Positions 32,070-41,804 of a DNA stretch of 64,000 bases are shown here, piece by piece. The notes beneath the pieces are model-generated. The model was not told the origin of the DNA. It saw nothing but the letters and a program-made list of their open reading frames with translations, and did no database searches. The position numbers were made by a program, and so were the translations under genes. The stretch's first letter is position 1, and each line of letters opens with the position of its first letter. Source of the DNA: Ancrocorticia sp052089425 (GTDB lineage: Bacteria; Actinomycetota; Actinomycetes; Actinomycetales; Actinomycetaceae); contig NZ_JBQCZW010000010.1 of the NCBI RefSeq assembly GCF_052089425.1, forward strand, positions 1 to 64,000, given 5' to 3'.

Positions 32070-35000
32070 ATGATGTGGTCTCGAGGAAGTACGGAATCCT
32101 CACCGAAGAAACGTCAAGTAGTAGGAATAAGAAAGAAGGCGGCAGCAGCCGTCACGGGCGGAGCGATGGCGGTCACCGCCTTTGCTGGTTTCGCGATTCC
32201 CGCAGCAGCCGGTCCAGCAGGCCAAGATGCGGTCAAACTCAGCCCCGCCGCACAAGCGCAGGGCGGCGTGACGATCGCCCCGAATCCCTCCTACAAAAGC
32301 GATCCATTCGAGGGCTGGGGGACCAGCCTCGTGTGGTTCGCCAATGCCACGGGTTTGTATCCGGACGATATCAGGGAGGACCTGCGGTCCAAGCTTTTCG
32401 ATGATGACGGGCTGAACCTCAACATCGCCCGCTACAACGTGGGTGGCGGGGACGCCACAGACGTGCCGCCTTACCTGCGCGCCGGCGGCGCGGTTCCGGG
32501 ATGGTGGAATCCCGATTTAGGGATTTCCGACGACGACGGGTTAGTTACCTCCACCTACGATGATCGCGACCGGTACAACGCGGTGTGGGATGGCGACAAC
32601 CCGGAGCATTACAATTTCGATGCCGATATGGGGCAGCGTTGGTGGGTAGACGCCATTAAGGATGACGTCACCCATTTTGAAGCGTTCCCCAATTCCCCTC
32701 CCTATTTCTTGACGGAGAGCGGATTCGTCTCTGGCGGAATCAACAACGCTACGAGCGAGCAGCTGGCACCCGAGAACATGGAGGCCTTCGCGGACTACAT
32801 GGTCACGGTTGTGGAGCATCTTGAGAACGAATACGGCGTGGAGTTCTCCACTATCACTCCGTTCAATGAGCCCAACACGAACTATTGGTCCGCATCGGTT
32901 CCCGAGGGTGAAAAGTTCCCGAACAGCGAGTCGCGCCAAGAGGGCGCGCACATCGGGCCCGAGGCTCAGAACCAGATGATTCCTGTGCTGGCTGATCGCC
33001 TAGCGGAGCCGGGTACCACCACCAAGGCCGTGATTTCGGCGATGGATGAGACCAACCCAGGTACGTTCATCACGAACTTTAACGCCTACGGTGCCGAGTC
33101 CCGCGAGGCAGTAGGCCAATATAACGTTCACTCCTATGGTCAGGGATCTAGCTTGGGTGCCCGCGACATCGCGAAATCCGAAAAGACTCCACTATGGATG
33201 AGCGAGGTTGAGGGTGATTGGGCCGGTGTTTCGGGCTTCGACCCACTCAATATGAACAACGGCTTGGGAATGTCCAAGCATATCGTCGACGATCTTCGGA
33301 ACCTTGAGCCCACCGCGTGAGTGTTGTGGCAGCCTGTTGAGGATACCTACAACATGGAGAAGGACGAGAAGCTCAATTGGGGCACCGTCTTTATTGATTT
33401 CGATTGCGATGAGAATGGAAACTCGGTCCGACGCCTCGAAGATGGCGATGCCGATCCTTCGTGCAAGGTGGAAACCAACGCAAAATACAACACCTTCCGC
33501 AACTTCTCCCATTACATCGTCCCGGGTGATCAGCTGATCCCGAGCGGGAATGACAACGCCGCTGCAGCCGTGAAGGCTGAGGGCAACGCGATGACCTCCG
33601 TGTACGTCAATCAGGGCGGCGCAGAATCGGTCACCATCGATCTGAACAACTTCGGCTCATTCGATGGAGCGACGGTTACCCCTATCATTACCACGGCTCC
33701 CGAAGCTGGTGAAGATATCGAGACCTCGAACGCTCTTGTTGAGGGCGATCCGGTGACCGTTGGAGACGACGGCACTGCAACCCTTCAGGTTCCGGCCGAA
33801 TCGGTTGTGACCTTCCAAGTTGAGGGTGTCTCGGGCGTATCTGATGAGGCGCCTCAGTTTGCTGACGGCGCCACCTACCAGATCACAGGTAATGGCTCTG
33901 GCTTGCCGCTGACGGCAAATTCCAGCGGCGGAGTTGAGATCAACAACCTCAGTGCGGATACCGCACAGCGCCAGCTCTGGACGGTCAACACCGTCAACGG
34001 CGAAGGAACCAACCATCAGGAAATCACACTGACCAACGGGGAAGGCGAAGTCCTTCAGGAGGTTAACGGCGGCGTTCAAGCTGTGAAGCCCAGTGGTGAT
34101 CCCGCAAGTAACCCGTCGATGCTCTGGATTCCGAGCACAACTAACGGACGCGACTTCTCGCTCCAGCCCACCACTAGCAGGAACGGTCTGGACATCATCG
34201 ATCAGGCGAGTAGTCCGGGTTCAAGGATCGGCCTGTACCAGTTCAACAACGGTGCCCACCAGCGCTGGATGCTTCAGGACACCACTCTGGAAGGTTTCCA
34301 ACCCATCACGATCAACGCTGACGCAGGAACGGCGCCAACACTCCCCGAAACGGCAACCCCGATATACGCATACGGTGTGGGTGAGAACGTTGATGTCACA
34401 TGGGATACCGAAGGCGCGGACTGGGATACCCCCGGAACCATTGTTCTTGCAGGTTCAGGAATTGATGGATACGGCCGAGCCTTCGACAATGCGGAGCTGA
34501 CCATGGAGATTGGCGGGGCCACGAGCTCCGATCCCACCTCGATGACGGTTCGCCAAGGTATCGCATTGGACATTGTGCAGGCGCAGGCACCAACGACGGT
34601 CCAAGGCCACGTGGGAGCCTCCGAGAACCGCTTCGATATGGACGTCACGTGGAATTGGGACGGTCTGGATGATTCGACGTTCGCTGATCTCGGTGTTGTT
34701 AGTGTTTCGGGTACGGCCACAGCCACTGGTGGTTCGGTTGATGCCACGCTCAATGTAATCGTCACCGATTCAGAAGACGTCAACATTGCGCCAGACTCCA
34801 GTCCGAGTGCCACGTTCACCGAATCGGGATACAACGTTGCCAATACGATCGACGGCGTGACCACGGACAAGGCGTGGTCCAACTGGAAGAGCGCCCCGTC
34901 GCGCACTGAGGACACTCTGACCTACGAATGGGACACGGATCATGAGCTGACCTCAGCCAAGATCTTCTTCCTCAAGGACGGTACAGATAGTTGGCCTGCA

Positions 35001-36020
35001 ACGATCACCCCTGAGTATCGGAATCTGGAAAAGGGTGACTGGACGGCGCTTGAACCCGTCGTCGTCGCCGAAGAAAAAGATGATCCCGCACCAGTGGTCG
35101 ATATCGATCTGGGCGTCCAGTCCGACGCTGTCCGGTTCGTGCTGACCGGGCGCGCGGACACCCACATCATCGTGGCTGAAACTGAGGTGTATTCCCCTGC
35201 GGCTAGTGCTTCCTCATACTCCGAGCTGGCCCGCTTGACGGTCGGCGGCGCGAATGTGGAGGGCTTCGATCCGGAGATGCTCGATTACGAGGTGACATAC
35301 GAGGGGACGGATTACCCGACGGTAAACGCGGTCCCGCTGGATCGGGATGCGACGGTGGAGATTACACAAGCGACCGCCGATAATCCGGTGGCAACCGTGG
35401 TGGTGACTTCCGCTGACGGCACGTCAACCACCACGTACACTGTCGCGATCGATCTGGTGGAGCCGCCGGTTCTGCCCAGTGTCGAGTTCGTGGACTTGGG
35501 TGAGGGAGCGGTTGTTGAGCGCGGCCAGGACGTGACGGCCATCGTCTCGGATGCCGAGGAGGGGGCGGCTGGCGAATTCGGCTTCCACTCCGATCCGGTT
35601 GTCTTGGCCGAGGGTGCCGCTGATGAGACCGGGGCCATCGAGTTGACGGGCGCTATTCCTGAGGATGCGGAGCCTGGCGCGCACGCTCTGGTTGTGACGC
35701 TCGATGACGAAGAGCTGGGGCGCGTGAACGTCACCGTTCCTTCGGACGATGGTGGCGATCCGGGCACCGATCCGACCGACCCATCGGAACCTGACCCGGA
35801 TCCCACAGATCCGTCAGACCCTGATACGGACCCGAGTGATCCGGGTGAGTCAGGCGGTCCAAGTGACCCGGGTGCCGAGCCAAGCGATTCAGCGCCTTCG
35901 GATGGTGAATCCGGCGGGCTACCTAACACCGGAGCCAACGCGGCTCTTGGTGTGGTTGGTCTGATGCTGGTATTGGCCGGCGGTGCAGTTTTGGTGCTGC
36001 GGAGGGCCGCGAATCAGTAG
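32070..36020 (+). pseudogene. Cell-wall-anchored GH30 endo-beta-galactanase-like enzyme, interrupted by TGA
   Basis: Read through, this is a 1315-residue surface enzyme, but codon 417 (33318-33320) is TGA and the same frame continues directly. A signal peptide is followed by a GH30 catalytic domain with acid/base Glu267 (TPFNEPN) and nucleophile Glu379 (WMSEVEGDW). The stop replaces the Trp expected in EPTAWVLWQPVEDTYN. Then come a ricin-type lectin domain (about 597-737), a Big_4-like domain (about 760-930), a discoidin-like domain (about 905-1045), a cadherin-like beta domain, an Asp/Pro/Ser linker, and LPNTG (1284-1288) with a hydrophobic helix and basic tail for sortase. AAGGAG precedes the ATG. 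A product ending at 416 would be soluble and lack part of the barrel. Confidence 0.85.
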
Positions 36021-36077
36021 TAAGTAGCGGGTGCTGTGCACCTAGGTGACACGGGCCAGCGCGTACGTGCTGAACAG

Positions 36078-36120
36078 GAAGGGGAGCAACTCATTCTTTC
36101 GAGTGGGTTGCTCCCCCTTC
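36078..36120 (+). terminator. Terminator of the GH30 gene
   Basis: GAAGGGGAGCAAC (36078-36090) pairs with GTTGCTCCCCCTTC (36107-36120), with a few extra inner pairs, and TTTG follows. Confidence 0.7.
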
Positions 36121-36308
36121 TTTGTGCCGGTTCCGTCATACCCGCTGTAGGTCAGAAGGTTTTGTCATGGGCTGGCATGCCTCGGGATGGGTACTAAGAC
36201 AGATTCTCACGAATCTCGAACGCTGTGATCGAGTTTGATGAGAGTTTGATGAAGCGTTCCCAAATGACGGTCTATCAAACTCTTCTCCGTCTGATAAGTG
36301 TCCCTTTG

Positions 36309-36618
36309 ACGGATTCAGTTCCGTATATGGTGTGAGCCGTCGCTATACGCATGGCTGCTACNNNNNNNNNNNNNNNNNNNNNNNNNNNNNNNNNNNNNNN
36401 NNNNNNNNNNNNNNNNNNNNNNNNNNNNNNNNNNNNNNNNNNNNNNNNNNNNNNNNNNNNNCGTATATGGTGTGAGCCGTCGCTATACGCATGGCTGCTA
36501 CAGGATACGGAGTTATGTTGGCGCGGGGTGGATCGTTGTGGCTTCAGATGACGGATTCAGTTCCGTATATGGTGTGAGCCGTCGCTATACGCATGGCTGC
36601 TACAGGATACGGAGTTAT
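36309..36618. repeat. 68-bp tandem-spaced repeat, three visible copies around a gap
   Basis: An identical 68-bp unit, from ACGGATTCAG to GGAGTTAT, is complete at 36551-36618, lacks its first bases at 36462-36516 because of the gap, and is cut at its end at 36309-36361. The two right-hand copies are 102 bp apart. Each unit has outer arms TCCGTAT/ATACGGA and inner arms AGCCGT/ATGGCT, so it can fold into a hairpin. The 36021-36768 intergenic region also has two GAGTTTGATGA direct repeats and an inverted ATCAAACTC at about 36229-36290. No gene is supported here. Confidence 0.75.
36362..36461. other. Assembly gap of 100 N
   Basis: A run of 100 N lies inside the 68-bp repeat array. The size is a placeholder; the array may hold more copies than are shown. 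Confidence 0.99.
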
Positions 36619-36768
36619 CCTGACGCACGGTGGTGGAACTGTAGCGCGGTGGCGAAGCTTACGCAGTGTGGCGGCGCCGATGCGGGTTGCGGAGGTAATA
36701 CGGGGTCATCCTGATGCTGGGCAAGTTGGCAAGCGGGCGAGCTGGCCCAGCACGGTAGAGTTGTGGCC

Positions 36769-37422
36769 ATGCTTCGTGTTCTCGTGGTTGACGATCACCC
36801 TCTGGCCAGAGCTGGCATGGTGGGTGAACTAAAACGTGTAGGTGGAATGGAGATTGTGGGGGAGGCCCACGATGTTGACTCGGCCATTCAAGCTGCTCAC
36901 GAGATCCGCCCGGATATCGTGCTGTTAGATGTTCATCTTCCCGGTGGGCAGGGCGGTGGTGGCGCTGAGGTTGTCAGCAGCTGCCAGAATCTGTATCCCG
37001 GCACCAAGATTCTTGCCATTTCGGTGTCCGATGCCGCGAAGGATGTGGTGGGAGTTGTCCGGGCGGGCGCTCGCGGGTATGTGACAAAGGACGTGACGGG
37101 CGAGAAGCTGGCGGATGCGATCCGGCGTGTAGCCGATGGCGATGCGGCATTCTCTGCGCGGCTGGCCGGTTTTGTGTTGGATGCTTTTGGCGCGTCGAAA
37201 GAAGACGTGGCCCAGAGCGACGATGAGCTCAACCGCCTCTCCGCCCGCGAACAGGAAGTCATGCGCCTGATCGCTCGAGGCCTCTCATATAAAGAAGTAG
37301 CATCGGACCTGTTTATCTCTATCAAGACGGTGGAGACTCACGTCTCCGCCGTGCTCCGCAAGCTCCAGCTGTCGAACAGGCACGAGCTGGCGCGTTGGGC
37401 TGCGGCCCGCCGCCTCGTGTGA
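36769..37422 (+). CDS. NarL/LuxR-type response regulator, likely partner of the PspC kinase
   Basis: A 217-residue response regulator with an N-terminal receiver domain: acidic pocket VVDDHP (about 5-10), phosphoacceptor Asp in VLLDVHLPGG (about 49-58) and conserved Lys in GYVTKDV (about 105). A C-terminal LuxR helix-turn-helix follows (LSAREQEVMRLIARGLSYKE, about 157-176). The motif DVHLPGGQGGGGAEVV and the phrase AISVSDAAKDVVGVVRAGARGYVTK are characteristic of the regulator normally encoded directly after PspC-domain kinases. That kinase is at 27551 here. The ATG at 36769 is preferred; a GTG lies 6 bp before it. Confidence 0.88.
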   Translation: MLRVLVVDDHPLARAGMVGELKRVGGMEIVGEAHDVDSAIQAAHEIRPDIVLLDVHLPGGQGGGGAEVVSSCQNLYPGTKILAISVSDAAKDVVGVVRAGARGYVTKDVTGEKLADAIRRVADGDAAFSARLAGFVLDAFGASKEDVAQSDDELNRLSAREQEVMRLIARGLSYKEVASDLFISIKTVETHVSAVLRKLQLSNRHELARWAAARRLV

Positions 37423-37560
37423 CTACCTATCGCTGTGCGGACCTCCGGGCACGGTGAGATTGAGTGCGAAGACTATTGCGGTTGCCATGACGCCCACCAG
37501 ATGGATGGGGAGTTCACCCATCAGGTCTCTGGTGGGACGGCCGCGGTATTTCGAAACGTG
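37423..37560 (-). pseudogene. Possible 3' remnant of a membrane-protein gene
   Basis: On the minus strand an open stretch of about 44 codons reads like the C-terminus of a transporter: a basic YRGRPTRD loop, then a hydrophobic helix (LPIHLVGVMATAIVFALNLT) and a short polar end. Nothing upstream in this frame is convincing, and the aldo/keto reductase gene ends at 37580. It may be a leftover of a deleted gene, or chance. Confidence 0.3.
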
Positions 37561-37579
37561 TGGTGTTAAGTGGGACCTT

Positions 37580-38563
37580 TCACCAGGAGTAAGCCTGTGG
37601 CGCCTCACCCGGGCCGGGCCAGAACTGGTCCAATTTGGACAGGGCATCGGCATCAAGGGTGATGGTTCCGGCGTGCACGCTGGCCTCGAGGTGCCCCACT
37701 GTGCGAGCGCCGGCGATGAGCGTGGAGACGATCGGCTGGTGCAGCAGCCATGCCTGAGCGACCTCCGCCGGGGAGTGCCCAAGCTGGTCGCACAAACGCT
37801 CGTAGTCGGCGAGCTGACCGGCGAACCTGTGCAGCTGTTCTTGCACCTCGGGTGCTTTTCGGCGTACCCCGTCCTCGTCGTTTGGTAGACCGGCAAGGAC
37901 GCCGCCTGCCAGCGGCCCCCAGGGGATCAAGCCGATGCCAAAATGACTGAGGGCCGGGATGAGTTCGCGTTCGATGGCACGATTGGTGAGGTTGTATTGG
38001 CTCTGTTCGGACACGAGGCCGAGGAAGTGCCGGTGCTGGGCAGTCAGCTGTGCAGTGGCGACGTCCCAGCCGGCGTAGTTGCTGGACCCGACGTAGGTGA
38101 TCTTGCCGTCTGCGACGAGCTGTTCCATGGCCTGCCAAATCTCCTCGAACGGGGTGGCCCGGTCAACGTGGTGCATCTGGTACACGTCGATGTGGTCGGT
38201 CTGCAGGCGCCTCAGGCTCGCCTCGCAAGCCCGCTTGATGTGATACGCGGACAGGCGCCGGTCATTAGGGCCGAGGCCCATCGGCTGATAGACCTTCGTC
38301 GCGAGGACGATCTCGTTGCGGCGGCCAGACTTCGTGAGCCACTCGCCGATGATCTCCTCGGACGTGCCGTATCCCTGAGCCAAGTCCGGTGACTGAGGGC
38401 CGCCGTAAACATCCGCGGAATCGAAGAAATTGATGCCATTGTTGATCGCAGCATCCATAATTTCGAAGCTCGCGGCCTGATCGGTGGCATCGCCAAAGTT
38501 CATGGTGCCCAAGCCGATCCTGCTGACGAGCAGGCCGGAACGGCCCAGATGTGTGTACTCCAT
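37580..38563 (-). CDS. Aldo/keto reductase
   Basis: A 327-residue NADPH-dependent (beta/alpha)8 oxidoreductase. The catalytic tetrad is visible as Asp and Tyr in FFDSADVYGG (about 46-55), Lys in VLATKVYQP (about 85-93) and His in YQMHHVD (about 128-134). The C-terminal cofactor region includes STLIAGARTVGHLEAS. It resembles the YghZ/potassium-channel beta-subunit-like group that reduces small aldehydes and ketones. AAGGAGC lies before the start. It stands head-to-tail with a broken second aldo/keto reductase 85 bp upstream. Confidence 0.9.
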   Translation of the reverse strand: MEYTHLGRSGLLVSRIGLGTMNFGDATDQAASFEIMDAAINNGINFFDSADVYGGPQSPDLAQGYGTSEEIIGEWLTKSGRRNEIVLATKVYQPMGLGPNDRRLSAYHIKRACEASLRRLQTDHIDVYQMHHVDRATPFEEIWQAMEQLVADGKITYVGSSNYAGWDVATAQLTAQHRHFLGLVSEQSQYNLTNRAIERELIPALSHFGIGLIPWGPLAGGVLAGLPNDEDGVRRKAPEVQEQLHRFAGQLADYERLCDQLGHSPAEVAQAWLLHQPIVSTLIAGARTVGHLEASVHAGTITLDADALSKLDQFWPGPGEAPQAYSW

Positions 38564-38648
38564 GGCCAGGGGGCTCCTTCAAGAGATGAGTGATAGTAGT
38601 TTCGCGGTTGGTTGGCCGATGCTGCGGAAGGACCTCGCAAGCAGGGAA

Positions 38649-39338
38649 TCACCCGCCGGAGGGCGTGCCGTAGCCAGTAGGTTGGCGCGGGGTGTAGCCG
38701 GCTTCGAGGCGTTCGATCTCATCGTCGGTGAGAGTGAGGTCGAGGGCGGCAGCGGCGTCGGTGAGGTGATGAGGTGTAGTGGCGCCGACGATCGGGGCGG
38801 TTACGCCGGGTTTGCGCATCACCCATGCAAGCGCTACTTGCGCCATTGGCACGCCGCGCTCTCCAGCGATCTGCTCGACCGCGTCGATGATGGGTTTGTC
38901 GCGATCCTCGTACCCGCCGAAAAACCGCTCCGCCGCGGGGTCTTTCGCGGATCGGACCGTGCCAGCCTGCCCGAACGGGCGGGTCAGGCGGCCCTTGGCC
39001 AGCGGGCTCCACGGAATCGAGGCCACGCCCTGATCGGCTAATAGGGGAAACATTTCCCGCTCCTCCTCCCGCTGAAGGAGGCTGTACTGGTTCTGCATTG
39101 ACACGAACTCGGTCCAACCATTGAGGCGGGCGGTGTACTGCATCTTGGAGAACTGCCACGCGGCCATCGACGAAGCCCCCAAATATCTGGCCTTTCCGGC
39201 CTTCACCACGTCGTGGAGGGCCTCCATCGTCTCCTCCACCGGAGTATCCGGATCAAAGCGGTGAATCTGGTAGAGATCGACGTAGTCCGTGCCAAGTCTG
39301 GTGAGTTTGACGTCGATCTGACGGCAGCCCTCGCGACG
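38649..39338 (-). pseudogene. Aldo/keto reductase fragment lacking its N-terminus
   Basis: Homology to aldo/keto reductases begins abruptly at about 39325 with LTRLGTDYVDLYQIHRFDPD and runs to a normal C-terminus (QPTGYGTPSGG). An in-frame TAG at 39341-39339 and loss of similarity upstream show that about 110 N-terminal residues, with the Asp-Tyr-Lys part of the active site, are missing. The remaining ATG at 39239 would give an inactive 196-residue protein. The deletion point lies between here and the regulator gene ending at 39415. Confidence 0.75.
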
Positions 39339-39414
39339 CTAGCGAAAAAGCGGAATCTCGGCAGATCTGCATTGGCGGCAGGTCGATCCGGCACCTTATC
39401 GATCAACATGGCCG

Positions 39415-40335
39415 TCACGCTCGATTCTCCCTGTCCGCAGCAACGGTGTCCCGCGCGGCGGCCACCTCGTGGGCGTCCTTAGACAGTTGCAGCCTGGCGG
39501 CTTCCCAGCTGGCTAGCAGATCGAGGCGTTCCTGGCTTTCAGAACCCGCTTCGGCGGTGTAGATGAGGAGCGACAGGCCGGGTTCGGCGGTTAACTCCAT
39601 GCCCTCGTAAGTCAGGACCAGATCCCCAACATCGTGGTGATGGAAGTTCTTCGTCCCCGAACCGTGGCGGCGCACGTTGTGAGCTGCCCATCGTGTGCGG
39701 AATTCGTCGCTGCACGTGGAGAGCTCACCGATGAGATCGTGGAGCTGCTTGTCCCGCGGATCACGGCCAGCCTCGGTGCGCAGTATCGCCACCGCCACAT
39801 CGGCAGCGGCTTCCCATTCGGGGTAGAACTCTCTCGCACGCTCGTCAAGGAAACAAAAACGGGCCAAGTTTCCGTGACCCGGACCATTGAGCACATGGTC
39901 GTAGAACGCTGTGGCCAGCGTGTTGGTGGCGAGGATGTCCATGCGGCCGTTGCGCACGAAAGCAGGGCCGTTGGTGACGGCTTCCAGTGCCCGTAGAAGG
40001 CCGGGTCGAGGAATCCATTTCCCAGATTGACGTCGGCGGACGGGCTCGGCGCCGTCGCGCGCTATACGGGCAAGGTCGAACAGGTGCTCGCGTTCGGCAT
40101 TATCGAGCTGTAGGGCGTGCGCGAGGGCATCGAGCACGTTGTTGGATACACCGGCGATATTTCCGCGCTCGATCTTCGAATAGTATTCGACACTAATATC
40201 CGCCAGAGCGGCGACCTCACTGCGCCGCAATCCCTCCACGCGACGATTCTCCAACGTAGGGATACCACCCTCGTCCGGGGTGATCTTCGCACGCCGGGAC
40301 ATGAGAAACTCACGCACTTGTGCCCTGTTGTCCAT
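39415..40335 (-). CDS. XRE-family regulator with MmyB-type ligand domain
   Basis: A 306-residue regulator. The N-terminal helix-turn-helix (about 25-80) contains RRVEGLRRSEVAALADISVEYY and YSKIERGNIAGVSNNVLDAL. The C-terminal MmyB-like domain (about 105-275) has FVRNGRMDILATNTLATAFY, ELSTCSDEFRTRWAAHNVR and the HHHDVGDLVLTYEGMEL motif of this family, thought to bind lipid-like or small-molecule ligands. The start at 40335 gives the standard MDNRAQVREFL beginning. It is divergent from a carboxymuconolactone-decarboxylase-like gene 137 bp away, a common pairing in actinobacteria, and probably controls it and the aldo/keto reductases. Confidence 0.88.
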   Translation of the reverse strand: MDNRAQVREFLMSRRAKITPDEGGIPTLENRRVEGLRRSEVAALADISVEYYSKIERGNIAGVSNNVLDALAHALQLDNAEREHLFDLARIARDGAEPVRRRQSGKWIPRPGLLRALEAVTNGPAFVRNGRMDILATNTLATAFYDHVLNGPGHGNLARFCFLDERAREFYPEWEAAADVAVAILRTEAGRDPRDKQLHDLIGELSTCSDEFRTRWAAHNVRRHGSGTKNFHHHDVGDLVLTYEGMELTAEPGLSLLIYTAEAGSESQERLDLLASWEAARLQLSKDAHEVAAARDTVAADRENRA

Positions 40336-40472
40336 GCTCCCGATACTACGAGTTTCTGTTTCGCCCGGGAACTCCCTGCTGATACACCCCACGCCAGGGC
40401 ATTCCACACTGGCCCGGCAAGCGGTTTAATGGTTAGCGCCCGAATGAATTTCCACGACAAGTAGGAGCAGAG

Positions 40473-40817
40473 ATGACTGAGAACACCGAAAACCAGCAGT
40501 CCGGATGGACCGGCGGACGCAACGCCTTCGGAGACTTCGCCCCGGGCATGGTGCACTACACCGACAAGGTTCTCTTCGACGAGGTATGGGAACGCGAGGG
40601 CTTGTCTAAGCGTGACCGCAGTCTAGTCACCATCTCGGCGCTCACGGCGCTGGGGAAGATGGATCAGCTGCAGTTCCACCTCGACTTCGCACGGCAGAAC
40701 GGCGTCACCGACGAGGAACTGAAAGAAGCCCTGCTCCACTTGGCGTTCTACGCCGGCTGGCCCAACGGCATGGGGGCAACCACCGTGCTGAAGAACATCA
40801 TCGAAGGCAAGAACTAA
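40473..40817 (+). CDS. Carboxymuconolactone decarboxylase-family protein
   Basis: A 114-residue all-helical protein of the CMD/AhpD-like group. It has the core WEREGLSKRDRSLVTISALTAL (about 36-57) and HLAFYAGWPNGM (about 91-102). The CxxC redox motif of AhpD is absent (the only candidate region lacks cysteine), so peroxidase-type activity is unlikely and a lyase, isomerase or unknown role is more plausible. It is divergent from the MmyB-type regulator. AGGAG lies about 9 nt before the ATG. Confidence 0.86.
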   Translation: MTENTENQQSGWTGGRNAFGDFAPGMVHYTDKVLFDEVWEREGLSKRDRSLVTISALTALGKMDQLQFHLDFARQNGVTDEELKEALLHLAFYAGWPNGMGATTVLKNIIEGKN

Positions 40818-40958
40818 TGTGTTGCCCGTTCGGTGCAAGCCGGCCTGAGCTCGTGGGGTGAACACCTCCCGCCGCCTCGTCTAGCACCACTACCGCGGGC
40901 GGCGAAGCCCACATGGTCGCGCGCGCAACTCCACGCGTGAATCTGGGAAGATAGTTCA

Positions 40959-41786
40959 GTGAAGCGACTCGTATTTCTGGATGTAGACGGCACTCTGATC
41001 AATGGGAATCAAGAAATCCCCGGTTCTGCGCGGGCCGCGATCCGCGAAGCGCTGGCGGCTGGCCACACTCTGATTATCTGTACGGGGCGCGCCAAGCCGG
41101 AGATCTACCCATTCCTGTGGGATTTGGGCTTCCAAGGCTTCATCGGATGCAACGGCGCATATGGAGATCTGGGTGGCGAACGCATTTTTGCGGATTTGAT
41201 GCCGGCCTCTGATGTGAGCGAAATATGTAGTTGGCTGGAAGAAAATGGTGCCGCTTGGCTGTGGCAGGGCACGGACACCCTGTACCCGCACGGTTTCTTC
41301 TTGGATGTCTTCAAGCAGGATGAAAGCGAAGGCGGCGTATCGGGAGATTGGTCTGGCTTTTTGCGGCAGATCGAGCCGGCGCTCGATTGGAGTGTGCCTG
41401 AGCGAGCACTGAAAGTCACCTTCGTATTCCCGAAGGATTCACCGGTGGGAATGGCCGAGGCCGTCGAACGATTCGGCGATCGTTTCTGCATTCTTCCCGG
41501 GTCCCTTGTCCCCGGCGGATTTCACGATATGTCTGAACTCACAGCGAAGGGAATGTCCAAAGCGGTGGGGGTCAAAGCGTTCGCGAAGCATCTGGGCGTT
41601 GACTTGAGTGACGTCATTGCTTTTGGGGATTCTGCCAACGATCGCGAGATGCTTGAAGCCGTTGGCCACGGTATCGCGATGGGTAACCATAGAGATGGAA
41701 TTGAAGAAGTAGCCGCGTGGACTACGAGATCGGTTGACGACGACGGGTTGGCCTTTGGCTTCCGTGAGCTGGGACTGATTAAGTAG
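40959..41786 (+). CDS. Cof-type HAD-superfamily phosphatase
   Basis: A 275-residue HAD hydrolase. Motif I is FLDVDGTLI (about 6-14) with nucleophile and acid/base aspartates, motif II is LIICTGR (about 40-46), the motif III lysine is in TAKGMSKAVGVK, and motif IV is IAFGDSANDREML (about 220-232). A C2-type cap lies between motifs II and III. Such proteins dephosphorylate sugar phosphates, flavins or nucleotides in the cytosol. The start is GTG at 40959 with GGGAAG upstream. It is 18 bp before the RND exporter gene and may be cotranscribed with it. Confidence 0.9.
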   Translation: MKRLVFLDVDGTLINGNQEIPGSARAAIREALAAGHTLIICTGRAKPEIYPFLWDLGFQGFIGCNGAYGDLGGERIFADLMPASDVSEICSWLEENGAAWLWQGTDTLYPHGFFLDVFKQDESEGGVSGDWSGFLRQIEPALDWSVPERALKVTFVFPKDSPVGMAEAVERFGDRFCILPGSLVPGGFHDMSELTAKGMSKAVGVKAFAKHLGVDLSDVIAFGDSANDREMLEAVGHGIAMGNHRDGIEEVAAWTTRSVDDDGLAFGFRELGLIK

Positions 41787-41804
41787 TTCGATAGACTGCC
41801 GATC

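Noticed and set aside
33318..33320. Idea that TGA codes for tryptophan in this organism
   Set aside because: Several intact genes in the window end in TGA, and none other needs read-through.
36309..36618. CRISPR or coding repeat protein around the N gap
   Set aside because: Repeats are 68 bp with internal hairpins and a 34-bp spacer; frames across it include the N run and have no start signal or known domain.
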